In this document: piece by piece, positions 1-7,840 of the stretch
How positions within the stretch are numbered: the stretch's first letter is position 1
How the letters are laid out: each line of letters opens with the position of its first letter
Assembly (NCBI GenBank): GCA_003118195.1
Contig: BEXV01000206.1
Span: 173,557 to 184,097, forward strand
Length of the DNA: 10,541 nt
Source: Hemicentrotus pulcherrimus
Taxonomy: Eukaryota; Echinodermata; Echinoidea; Camarodonta; Strongylocentrotidae
Reading direction: 5' to 3'
The notes under the pieces: generated by a model
What the model saw: only the letters and a program-made list of their open reading frames with translations
The model's database searches: none
What the model was told of the DNA's origin: nothing
Translations under genes and position numbers: made by a program

Positions 1-289
1 AATTTTCACTGAAAATGTTCAATACAACATGATTATGATGATTTACAACTACTTAAAGCCACTTTTTCATGAAGTGCTATTCCCAGAACTTGAGTAGTCA
101 CATGACATGATTTCCATATAATCACAAATAAATCATAATCAAGAGGGGTTCTGATTTGCAAAATATTTTGTTTGTCATTGAAGGAATGAGAGAATGAGAG
201 ATTAATGTGCATAATAAAAATACAAAAATCAAAATGAATTTCCTCACATTTGCATCATCTTCACTCCCTGGGAGTATTCTTACCATATG
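1..289. other. Unassigned A+T-rich non-coding stretch
   Basis: I see no gene, repeat array or strong inverted repeat here. The only long open frame is a minus-strand frame (122-337) that runs into the neighbouring SINE-like repeat and has no recognisable domain. The 3' tail of that SINE may reach into this stretch, but I cannot place its end. Confidence 0.5.
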
Positions 290-486
290 GTCACTTTGAG
301 GGCATATGGCAATTACTAACACAAATGCTTTCGTCATCCTACCGGGTCCTCATTTCTCTCCTGGGTATGGAGTGGCATATATAGATTAATGCCTCGCCAA
401 AGGACATTAGTGCCGTGTCAAGGATTGAACCCACGACCCCCACATTTCAAGTCGAGTGCTTATACCACTCGACTAAGACACCACTA
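290..486 (-). mobile_element. tRNA(Ser)-derived SINE, degenerate copy
   Basis: Read on the minus strand, the right end starts with a tRNA-like head. An internal RNA polymerase III A box (TAGTCGAGTGG, plus-strand 465-475) fits the TRGYNNARNNG consensus. A B box (GGTTCAATCC, plus-strand 422-431) follows at normal tRNA spacing. Between them lies CTTGAAA, which matches the anticodon loop of tRNA-Ser with anticodon TGA. The acceptor, anticodon and T stems pair poorly, so this is not a working tRNA. A non-tRNA body follows to about 290, containing a segment (GAGGACCCGGTAGGATG) of the kind found in bodies of invertebrate tRNA-derived SINEs. SINEs are copied by LINE-encoded reverse transcriptase and have no coding capacity. 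I see no target-site duplication and no clear tail, so the 3' end is approximate. A solitary tRNA pseudogene is the alternative. Confidence 0.68.
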
Positions 487-497
487 CTTTGAAGCAA

Positions 498-541
498 CTC
501 CTCTCTCTCTCTCTCTTTATCCATTTCTCCTTTTTTTTTTT
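498..541. repeat. (CT)n microsatellite and poly-T tract
   Basis: A run of about nine CT dinucleotides (498-516) is followed by a pyrimidine-rich spacer and an 11-base T run (531-541). It abuts the 5' end of the minus-strand SINE. Such tracts vary in length between individuals. No function is implied. Confidence 0.85.
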
Positions 542-599
542 AAAGAGGAAGGTTAGAAAGGTGATAATGTTCATTCACGTAGCAGTCTTGTTTGAAGTG

Positions 600-840
600 T
601 CTGGCTCGCTCATTAGCAGAGATGCTCCTAAAGAGGGAGGGTAAACAAACGTGATTTTCAGTGGATGGGACTAATGCTGGGCATGGGCTGGATCGCAGGA
701 GTGCAAATTACTGCAGCCCCTTCCAGTTTACACAATCACATGTAAAACATTCACTGGCGAGGCTATAAATAAGAGAGGAAGAGCGTGCCGGGCAGCGCCT
801 GATTCAGGCTAGAAACTCTGGAAAAATTCCCCACTTGATG
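600..840 (+). promoter_or_regulatory. G+C-richer patch with TATA box, candidate promoter or enhancer
   Basis: Base composition changes sharply here: by hand count, 661-720 is 35/60 G+C and 781-840 is 33/60, against clearly A+T-rich flanks. Visible motifs are a forkhead-type site (GTAAACAAAC, about 641-650), an octamer-like TGCAAATT (about 702-709) and a consensus TATA box (TATAAATA, 764-771). A perfect 6-bp inverted repeat, GCCTGA-T-TCAGGC, sits about 30-40 bases after the TATA box, roughly where transcription would start. The first ATGs downstream (837 onward) lead to immediate stops, so any transcript would begin with a non-coding exon. The motifs are seen directly; regulatory activity is inference. 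Nothing shows which gene it would serve. Confidence 0.3.
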
Positions 841-864
841 ATAATGTGATGGAGTAAGACTGTA

Positions 865-886
865 CAATGTATCGTCAATGTATCGT
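865..886. repeat. 11-bp perfect tandem duplication
   Basis: CAATGTATCGT occurs twice in direct succession (865-875 and 876-886), consistent with replication slippage. It lies just before a hairpin-forming motif. Confidence 0.85.
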
Positions 887-890
887 AGAG

Positions 891-936
891 CCAAAAGAGC
901 ATTAACTCTGTGTAGAAGTATTTAATGCCCTTCTGG
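891..936 (-). repeat. 15-bp inverted repeat, hairpin with a 16-nt loop
   Basis: The arms 891-905 and 922-936 are inverted copies with two differences. Both differences become G-U wobble pairs if the minus strand is transcribed, giving an unbroken 15-bp RNA stem on that strand only. Related 15-mers occur at 5685-5699 (inside a dispersed repeat) and 10231-10245, so the arms may be fragments of a repeat family rather than an RNA gene. Confidence 0.5.
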
Positions 937-1504
937 AACCAAACACTTTGCATCTCATCGGGTTTAATTTTCTCATATTTTATTTTTGCTTAATATCTAT
1001 CGTCTTACTTTTGGGATTCCAATCTTTTTTCTTCTTTTCCTCTCCTGTCCATCTACTTATTACGGTTATTTTCAATCTGCTGCAATCTTGTGGATGCAAG
1101 ATTCCACAAACTCATCAAAGATGGAGGTGCAAAATTTTGTAATATCACTCACAACCAATAATGTAGGTGTTTAATTAGTCTGATTTTCCTAATCGCAACC
1201 TATCCATAGACCATGCACCCTCTCCTCCCCCCACCCCCCCTTACAGATAGATGAAAACTGAATTAGTTTTTCCACTCCGATTAATTCACTGTGCTCTTAA
1301 TTACAGTCGAGATATAAATTGAATTGAAAATGTTAGAGCATCCTTCTTTATGCACAAAATCCATTATAAATGCAAATCAGTACCACAGTTGCAAATATTT
1401 ACATTTAGAGACCTTATTCTCAATTTATCATGCTGAACATAACCATAGTAGGACAATCTATTGAGCTCTATCAATTTTTGTTTGCCATTGTTAAATTGTA
1501 AATG
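937..1504. other. Non-coding stretch without an assignable gene
   Basis: Two overlapping T-rich open frames (948-1142 and 986-1174) encode hydrophobic peptides that look like by-products of T-rich DNA. Neither has a recognisable motif. The only distinctive item is the C-run at 1218-1240, listed separately. Confidence 0.5.
1218..1240 (-). other. C-run, potential G-quadruplex on the minus strand
   Basis: The plus strand has C runs of 3, 6 and 7 bases (1218-1220, 1227-1232, 1234-1240). On the minus strand these can be parsed as four or more G3 runs with loops of 1-7 bases, meeting the usual G3+N1-7 rule. Whether it folds is not known from sequence. Confidence 0.45.
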
Positions 1505-1524
1505 TATTTATCTTCTATTTTCAG

Positions 1525-1633
1525 GGCCTTTTTTTGTGTGTGTGTTTGTGTTCCACAACTCCTTTCGAATTTGACCAAGTCATATTGCTATCTGCTTTCA
1601 TACATTCTTTTCATTTCATATCTAATAACAATG
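1525..1633 (+). other. Candidate 109-bp exon bounded by consensus splice sites
   Basis: A pyrimidine-rich tract ending in TTCTATTTTCAG (AG at 1523-1524) makes a good 3' splice site. A consensus 5' splice site, ATG|GTAAGT, starts at 1634. The interval is open in the frame beginning at its first base and encodes about 36 mostly hydrophobic residues. T-rich sequence favours both chance openness and chance splice sites, and it contains a short GT repeat (1535-1545), so a decoy is quite possible. No protein family is recognised. Confidence 0.15.
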
Positions 1634-1644
1634 GTAAGTTGGAA

Positions 1645-2033
1645 GCAGCAATTTCAATACTAAAATCAGTCATTCTGAATATCCTTACCAACTTAAAAAG
1701 ACTTGTATTCATGTGCTTCTATTATCTTGAATGATGCATGAATATGATAATAAAAAAAATGAAAAAGGTCATTTTGATGCAGCAATTTTAATGTCAAAAT
1801 GAGTCATTCTGAATATCCTTACCAACTTAAAAAGACTTGTATTCATGTGCTTCTATTATCTTGAATGATGCATGAATATGATAATAAAAAAAATGAAAAA
1901 GGTCATTTTGATGCAGCAATTTTAATGTCAAAATGAGTCATTCTGAATATCCTTACAAACTTATAAAAAACTACAGACATGTGCATCTATTATCGTGAAT
2001 ATTCTGATGAAATAAAATCTTATTAATGTTCTC
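1645..2033. repeat. 134-bp tandem repeat, about 2.8 copies, with chimeric middle copy
   Basis: Copies start at 1645, 1779 and 1913, an exact 134-bp period. Copies 1 and 2 are identical over 1668-1778 / 1802-1912. Copies 2 and 3 are identical at their starts (1779-1822 / 1913-1956). Copy 3 then diverges (about 1957-2033) but remains recognisable, for example ATGTGC..CTATTATC..TGAAT. Overall, each base from 1668 to 1822 equals the base 134 positions later. This indicates an old diverged pair that recently gained one extra unit. It contains short A-rich runs and no gene. Confidence 0.93.
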
Positions 2034-2790
2034 TAAACCAGCACCATGACACCCCAAAAAAAAGAAATCAGAAACAAGCTGTCAACTAAAAGGACCTTAA
2101 AATAGTGATCAATATACACTTGAAATACATGTACACTCAAGAGCACTTAGGTAAAGCCCAACGACTTTCTAAGTTTAAAACCTCATTCTTACCTAAAGAT
2201 GGATTGCCTAGAAATGGGCATATGTGTACTTGTGAAATGACCAATTTCATACCTGGTGTATTTTATCATCTTCTCGCTTCACAAGACAGATTAATTCTAA
2301 ATTTAAATTCAAGGATTGTGTGGTTTTGCCTCGATGATAAAAGGAAATCTAACACTCCCAGGCATTCTTTTTGGGAGCTTCCAGGCGAATGTTTTCATAG
2401 GAATATTTGCAAATGTATCTTTACAAAAAGATATGTTATTCCTGTTGTGTGCAAAGGCTATAGTCAGTGCCTTACCAAACCCCCACATAGAGGTGAAAGA
2501 ACTTAAAGCAGATAGAAATACCACCAGCTTGGTATTCCTTCATTTGATGGGATACGACGGATAAAGAAACATCAATCTAAGGTTAAATTGAAGATAAATC
2601 AAGAACAAACCTTCCCAAATTATGGAAAAGGTCACTGTATACTGTGATAATAAAGCCGTTCATAATGAAGCGATAGGGGCCTAAAGCTTCAAGTGGATAA
2701 AAAGCTATATTTAGACCATTTCACCTGCAAAGCCATCATTTCCAAAATTTCTATTTCCAACAAAGAGGGAGCTAAATCACACCCATCAAC
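2034..2790. other. Stretch with overlapping open frames but no supportable gene
   Basis: Three open frames overlap here: plus 2105-2506 (133 codons), plus about 2307-2564, and minus 2309-2524. None has a recognisable domain, a clear start context or a splice-consistent structure. The second encodes a hydrophobic peptide but starts from TTG, not ATG. Having three overlapping frames open at once argues for chance. On the minus strand, ATCTTTAG|GTAAGA (2188-2195) resembles a joined 3'/5' splice site, but its pyrimidine tract is weak. Confidence 0.4.
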
Positions 2791-3330
2791 GATAAATTAA
2801 TGCCTTTATGGCGCTCAGCAGACGTTCTTGTCAGGAAAATGTCCTTGCGAAATGTGTCACGTTTCTCACAAATTTCTTCAACTCTCCCTGCTTGCCTCTA
2901 CATAATGCATTCTAGCTCCGGGCAATGAATGCATCATGAAGTTATGGAGAAGAAAAACCCTCTATCAGCAAATGGCTCTTGATTTTTAATGTTGCCCGGG
3001 TCGCACATAGTGTGCAGGTGCAAACCCTTTGACAGTCGTTGTGCATAACACTGTCTGATCTATGAGACTACCTGTGAGCAGAATGCATAGTCTTCTGTAC
3101 CCCATAAGCTCTATGCTACAGCTGCTTCAATCGAAAACTGACAGAATTGGGCTCAGCTCAAGGGTTTGTGGAATTGTGTTCAAGCGCCAAAATTGGAGTC
3201 TGTGCCTTGCAGACTAGGTCGTACACTCGTGCATGCATAAACCAAACTCCTAGGGAATCTATGCAAGATCAGTAGGAAATGCTCTCCCCAAATTGGTACC
3301 AACACAACAAGATACAAATGGCTGTCTGAT
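2791..3330. other. Moderately G+C-richer non-coding stretch
   Basis: Parts of this interval (for example 3001-3060, 29/60 G+C by hand count) are richer than their surroundings. I see no long open frame. It holds an 8-bp inverted pair CCGGGCAA / TTGCCCGG (2918-2925, 2992-2999) and several CAGCTG/CAGGTG-like E boxes. It could be a conserved non-coding element, but only cross-species alignment could show that. Confidence 0.25.
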
Positions 3331-4531
3331 TTACAGAGGATATGAATACGTCAATTGCAATTCTACTGTTGCTACATAAATTATAAAGTTCACTTATCAG
3401 ACATAATAATAAAATAACGACAACTCTCATCTAGATTTATCACCACGAAGTATACCTTATCCCGTGCATTGTAAACTAAGGAAACACTTTCTTCGTCTTA
3501 TTATTCAACTTACCTTCAGATAGAGCTCGAACCCAACACCAAGATTAAACATTAGCAGAAAACAGGATGGTACGATTTCAGGGAAAATGTACATGTAACA
3601 CATACAAAAATAACATTGCTACACTAAACCAGAAATTTGACTCACCTAATAAGGAATGAAGATCAAAATCAACCAAGGCAACAGGATATGCAAATAAAAA
3701 GAGAGAAAAAGAAAAAAATGGTAAGTCGAATGAATCAAATTTTTCTTATCTTAATTAAAACATTAATTAAATGACATACCGGTACATGGTATTGTGAGAT
3801 GTATGTATGAATGTTGAGGTAATGGAACGGGTATTCTATAAGAAGCCTCATTTCTAGTATAAAGTAAAGTACTGGCACACACATTCAAATAGAAAGACAT
3901 AATGCAATTGATGAATTAATGTTAATAAGTCAACCAAAATGGTTTATCATTATAAGACCACTCTTATGAGAAAAACAAATATTGAATCCTCTTCACATCA
4001 TTCATATTTTCATGACGCCTCCAATTGACCTAATTCATTTCACCCCAACAAAAAATGAATGACGTTTATTTTCCATTCAGTTCAGCCAAAAATTGTTTTT
4101 TACCTTTCCTGAATGTCAGACTAGTTTAGTATAACTATTCTTTTCATAACACACCGATTATGTTTATGCAACATTGCACAATAGACATCAAAATATTGTG
4201 TAGGCGTAAACCAACCCCTAAAGTACAATACACCCAAGTACATAATGGCCAACGTGTTGAATAGGACAACAAAATGAGATTAAGCTGAAATTGGAACCAA
4301 ACCTAGGTATTTTTTTCATTAAAAAAATATGGAGCCTGCATATGTGATGTACAAACTGCATAGGCACCAGAGTATTTATTACAGGTCCATTTCTGGGTTG
4401 TGATTTTTCTGCATTGACACAAGACTGTGTAGTTTCAAAAATTAGAAAACTACAAGATTGCAAAGTATTTCAAAAGTCAATGGCGTTGATCAAGAGTCAA
4501 TCTATCACGATTTGCAAACATTACAACAAGG
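3331..4531. other. A+T-rich non-coding stretch
   Basis: I see no gene. A minus-strand open frame (4218-4463) encodes 81 residues without a recognisable motif. The notable item is the minus-strand splice-site pair at 3640-3647, listed separately. Another consensus 5' splice site occurs on the plus strand at 3721 (ATG|GTAAGT), and one on the minus strand at 3508-3514 (GAAG|GTAAGT). Neither has a partner I can identify. Confidence 0.45.
3640..3744 (-). promoter_or_regulatory. Candidate recursive (zero-length exon) splice site
   Basis: On the minus strand a 3' splice site and a strong 5' splice site are directly joined: CCTTATTAG|GTGAGT, with AG at plus-strand 3646-3647 and GTGAGT at 3640-3645. 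Upstream, the minus strand is pyrimidine-rich and contains no AG for about 97 bases (plus-strand 3648-3744). A branch-point-like TTTTGAT sits about 17 bases before the AG. Joined sites of this form are known as ratchet points that let long introns be removed in steps. The host gene would lie on the minus strand outside this window. Use of the site is unproven. Confidence 0.2.
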
Positions 4532-4620
4532 TATAATGTCGTTTTTAAGGCTTCTACCAACCTTGAATTTTGTGGACGAAAGCTTGCCACAAAATTCAAA
4601 GTTTTTAAAACTACATTATA
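4532..4620. repeat. 89-bp foldback hairpin
   Basis: The arms pair over most of their length. TATAATGT (4532-4539) pairs with ACATTATA (4613-4620). An interrupted T/A-rich segment follows, then three pairs, one mismatch and a perfect 13-bp stem (4563-4575 with 4587-4599) closed by an 11-nt loop. A 10-base bulge lies on the left arm (4549-4558). About 31 base pairs form in total. A decayed palindromic MITE or a precursor-like RNA hairpin would both fit. The ends begin and end in TA, but no target duplication can be proven. Confidence 0.72.
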
Positions 4621-5441
4621 TGATTATTCCCAACTGACGAAAGAGTTTTCTATGGAATATACAACAGTGCATTTGAAAAAGCCCTTAATTTGATTTCTTA
4701 AAAGTTTTTGTGATCGTATTGGATACACATTTTTGACACCTTCGACTTTTGTTCACAAACAATATGTATTACTTCTAACAAATAGCCTACAAGGCTATGT
4801 TCTTCTTTTTTGTTTACATGTAACTTATAAAATAGTAAGATACACATTTTAATTTTTTCGTTTAGCACATTCGTACAGGTGCTGGGACGCAATTTACATG
4901 GAGGCTTAAAAGGGATGCAGAAAGCGCAGTATACTAGCCGTACAAACATACGTGCCGCATCATACACGCACATGGAGCTCCTATCTATTTACACAGATGC
5001 GGCCAGCAAAGTGCATTCACGAGACGGATATTCGTTGCCAAACTCTTCCCCCTCCCCATTAACGTCAAGATACAACAGAAAAATATGAGAGGAAAAATCA
5101 ATTTGAATATAACTGCTAAAAGCCTTAATGTACATCTTCATCAAACTGAAAAATTATTTTCATGGTATTTTTCACTTCATGAGGAATTTATAATTTTTTT
5201 CCAAAATTCTTTTTTAATCTTTTCATAATTCTAAGATTTTGTATTTCATTTGTAATTTTGCTTTGCAGTTTATAATACTATCCCATCTTTTTTCCAGAAT
5301 ATGTACAGTTCATAATTTACAATTCTTTATTGTACAAATGGATTTGGTAGGTCCCCTTTACACCAAAATGAATCATATCAATTCATCTCATCTTCATGCA
5401 ACACAAATATATTGTAAAACAAGTGAGTACATTGTAGTTCT
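4621..5441. other. Non-coding stretch, no supportable gene
   Basis: Open frames at 4698-4973 (minus), 4879-5088 (plus) and 5239-5550 (plus) have no recognisable domain, and the last runs into the MITE at 5442. Good 3' splice-site-like sequences occur at about 5268 (TTTGCTTTGCAG) and 5298 (CATCTTTTTTCCAG), followed by a weaker 5' site (TTG|GTAGGT) near 5348. I cannot assemble these into a convincing exon. Confidence 0.4.
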
Positions 5442-5560
5442 GGGCAGCGTATTACAAATAGTTATGATTGATCTTAAGTTTGATCAATACGGAATGACCC
5501 ATACACTTACACTCAGTATTAACCTTAAGATCAATCAAAAAGCTTTATAATACATAGCCC
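5442..5560. mobile_element. 119-bp foldback MITE with 37-bp terminal inverted repeats
   Basis: The left terminus 5442-5478 and the right terminus 5524-5560 are inverted copies matching at 29 of 37 positions. The inner 13 bases (GATTGATCTTAAG) match perfectly, and both ends begin GGGC. The 45-base interior has no coding capacity, so this is a non-autonomous element needing a transposase from elsewhere. The terminal sequence resembles the element at 9754-10080 (GGGC, then TGT, then ATAAAGCTT-like), suggesting related families. I suspect a Harbinger-like group from the GGGC ends, but no convincing 3-bp target duplication is visible, so the superfamily is unproven. Confidence 0.75.
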
Positions 5561-5626
5561 TGATCTAGTTTTACAATACACATAATTATGTTTACTATCA
5601 TTCCATTCATGATACCTTTGTGAAGG

Positions 5627-5652
5627 TAATAATAATAATAATAATAATAATA
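5627..5652. repeat. (TAA)n microsatellite
   Basis: About 8.7 uninterrupted copies of TAA. On the minus strand it creates a tyrosine run in an open frame, which is an artefact. The array sits at the edge of a dispersed repeat that commonly carries such a tail. Confidence 0.95.
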
Positions 5653-5822
5653 TTCTGTTTTTATATAGCGCTCAATACATCGATCCAAAAGAGCATCAAC
5701 TCCCTGTGTATTAAAGATGATATAGGTTATCATCATTCTGGCCCCAAACATTTAATTATTATTATCGTTGTTATTACTTGTACCACGCTTTTCCCAGAAG
5801 GCCCAAAGTGCTTACAATAAAT
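5653..5822. mobile_element. Dispersed repeat of the (TAA)n-TATAGCGC type
   Basis: The microsatellite is followed by TTATATAGCGCTC (about 5660-5672). Near the other end lies GGCCCAAAGTGCTTACAATAA (about 5801-5820), with a second ATT-rich run between (about 5755-5777). A TATAGCGC block, a body and an AAAGYGCTTACAA block attached to AAT repeats is an arrangement I associate with abundant short repeats in echinoderm and other marine invertebrate DNA. The class, SINE or MITE, is unclear. The interior segment around 5677-5706 is also related to 876-915. Confidence 0.5.
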
Positions 5823-6643
5823 GACAATTACATAAATGCATGCAATATAAAAGAAAAACAATCTTACAATTACAAACTGCAAAAAAGATGAAAGCCTTTT
5901 TGAAGGCAATAACTGATGAAGATTAATAAGCTCAAGAGTGCGTCGTGTTGGAAAAGTTGGTTTGAATCTAAATTTGAATGCACACACTTGCGTATTCATG
6001 CATATAACCCATATTTTTTTTTTAATTTCTCATATAAGGCATAGTGTCAAATTTCAAACGTAAAAATGCATTGAAAGGCGTGGACCTCATTCTCTCCGAC
6101 ACAATAGTAGATCATGACATGAACGGATATTGCAATCTCTATGAGAGAAATAAACCTAGCAATATCATACTATCGAATTACAAACCCTCTCGCTCCCCTC
6201 CCGAGCAGACAGCGTGCAGCTGCCGCTTCAGATTTAGAAACGTCCCATTCACGTTCAGGGACAGTAAGCATTCAGGGACAACGGCCAGCTAGGGAAGAAA
6301 AGTGCCGAATCTCACGCTGCCTGAACAAATTGAAAAACACAAGCCCTCGGTGTACAGGGAGAGTACAGACTCGGCATGTAGTCTGGCCGAGGTCTTTGAA
6401 AGACTTATAGGTTAAGGCCATCAATGAATAGTATAGATTAACATGTGCCATCATAATGAATCGTTATAGATGGAGGCCAGAATGATAATGAATGAAAATG
6501 AATCTGGACCAGAGATTCCTTCTAAAATATGAAAAAAAATACATATATATACATAACGTCTAAAACACATGTGGGTTCATACAATGTATTGCTGCACAAG
6601 AAAAATGTAATATACATTGGGTATTGTTCATTTGTTGGTTCAG
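5823..6643. other. Non-coding stretch with a G+C-richer patch
   Basis: Open frames at 6044-6292, 6141-6410 (plus) and 6272-6454 (minus) overlap each other and carry no recognisable domain. The patch 6180-6400 is richer in G+C and contains TTCAGGGACA twice, 17 bases apart (6254-6263, 6271-6280). Pyrimidine-rich sequence before CAG near 6206-6219 could be a 3' splice site, but no matching donor is visible. I do not call a gene. Confidence 0.4.
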
Positions 6644-7012
6644 CTGTTTGGTCTGTAACCAGTTTGTCCACTACCCAGTTTGTCCACTACCCAGTTGGTC
6701 TATTCCCATGTGGTCTACACCAAGCTCGTCTACTATCCACTTGGTCTAATAATCGTATTGTCTACTTATCATTTGATCCAATTACCATTTAGGCTAATAA
6801 TCATTTGGTCTAATTTTCATATTGTCTTATCTCCAATAATTCTACTACCTATTCGGTCTATTGTTCATGAAGTCTAATTTCCAGTAGGTCTGATTCCCAG
6901 TTTGTCTACTGCCCATTTTGTCCAATATCCATATGGTCAACTAATCATTTAATCATAAATAATCATAATCATCAAATGATTATTAGACCTTTAATGGGTG
7001 GTAGACAAAAAG
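6644..7012. repeat. Degenerate 16-bp minisatellite that reverses orientation
   Basis: From 6660 to 6961 I can divide the sequence into 19 units, 17 of 16 bases and two of 15, with an approximate consensus CATTTGGTCTAATNYC. A further diverged unit lies at 6644-6659. The first two units (6660-6675, 6676-6691) are identical, and the rest are heavily diverged but stay in register. From about 6963 to 7012 three more units (16, 18 and 16 bases) occur on the opposite strand, creating an inverted junction. Several overlapping frames are open only because of the repeat. Arrays like this can be the internal part of a DNA transposon or a decayed satellite. I see no transposase or clear ends. Confidence 0.88.
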
Positions 7013-7840
7013 GCAATTCAGCGATTTGGGTTCATATTCATCTTAAATGTTGGTCTACATATATTTCTACCCCAAAATAAAAATATATTATTATTTTTTA
7101 TTATAAATGTGGGATTTCTTAAAATGGTAAAATTGGACGCATGGGTGCATAGGACTTTAAAAATGTGATAGACCTTCTCTCTAGCATTGTGGTAAACTGC
7201 ACTAATTTAAATTTGCAAATACACTCAAAAGTAAGTGGAAGATCTGGAAACCCTTCACAAACTCAGTGTAACCTTACATAAGATCACTCACATGATCCCT
7301 TCAGTATCACATCCTTGCAGTTAATACAAAATTTGGGAAATTTTGAAAATTGGGTGGGTAGTGATTCTTTAAAATTTTGATATATTTGGATGCCCCTGTG
7401 GATATATTATAAGCACAAGAAAATTTAGCCCCTAAAACACTTCTACTTTCGAGAAAAATTGAATATAAAAATTTACTGGTGCTCCAGGTAAATTTTGATA
7501 AATTTCAAATAGCGCGTACGGCCGTACGATGGTAGCTGCGACCATGAAAATCTCAGAATATGTAGTTGTGATATATAATTTCCAAACGGGAATAGCTAAT
7601 CGGTCGATTTTAGTCAAGAAACATTGTTTTATAGCTTCTTTAATATCTTGACCTTGAGAGGGAGCTATACAACATAACAAGTTTATTATTTACAATTTCA
7701 TAACTTAAGAGTCGATTTTAACCGTGACATCGATCACTGAATATTGTGAAAAATTTAATCATATGCTTCTAATATTTTCATTTGAACCAAATTCATGACC
7801 CCATACCAAAACTTTGTATTACCTTTAATCACGCCTAATT
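7013..7840. other. A+T-rich stretch without a supportable gene
   Basis: A minus-strand open frame (7432-7680, 82 codons) has no recognisable domain. Within it lies a CpG-dense patch, including a perfect 14-bp palindrome CGTACGGCCGTACG (7515-7528), next to a small inverted repeat ATGGT/ACCAT (7529-7545). The remainder shows no structure I can name, although it may be a decayed interspersed repeat. Confidence 0.4.

Noticed and set aside
412..486. Functional tRNA-Ser(TGA) gene on the minus strand
   Set aside because: The A box, B box and anticodon loop are good, but the acceptor, anticodon and T stems do not pair and there is no variable arm stem, so a SINE head or pseudogene fits better.
2105..2506. 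Longest open frame in the window (133 codons, plus strand)
   Set aside because: No recognisable domain, and two other frames are open over the same DNA. The length is within what chance gives in 10 kb on six frames.
5339..5365. Retroelement integrase-like peptide (MDLVGPL)
   Set aside because: The seven residues recall a motif in retrotransposon integrases, but nothing before or after in the frame continues the similarity.
5545..5751. Tyrosine-run protein on the minus strand
   Set aside because: The run is the translated (TAA)n microsatellite.
6529..6877. Open frames across the minisatellite
   Set aside because: They arise from the 16-bp repeat, which lacks stops in some registers; the repeat period is not a multiple of three and shows no codon conservation.
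6644..7012. CRISPR-like array
   Set aside because: The 16-bp units are contiguous with no spacers, degenerate, and in eukaryotic-type DNA.
7432..7680. Minus-strand 82-codon open frame as a gene fragment
   Set aside because: The peptide matches no family I know, and no splice sites or neighbouring fragments support it.
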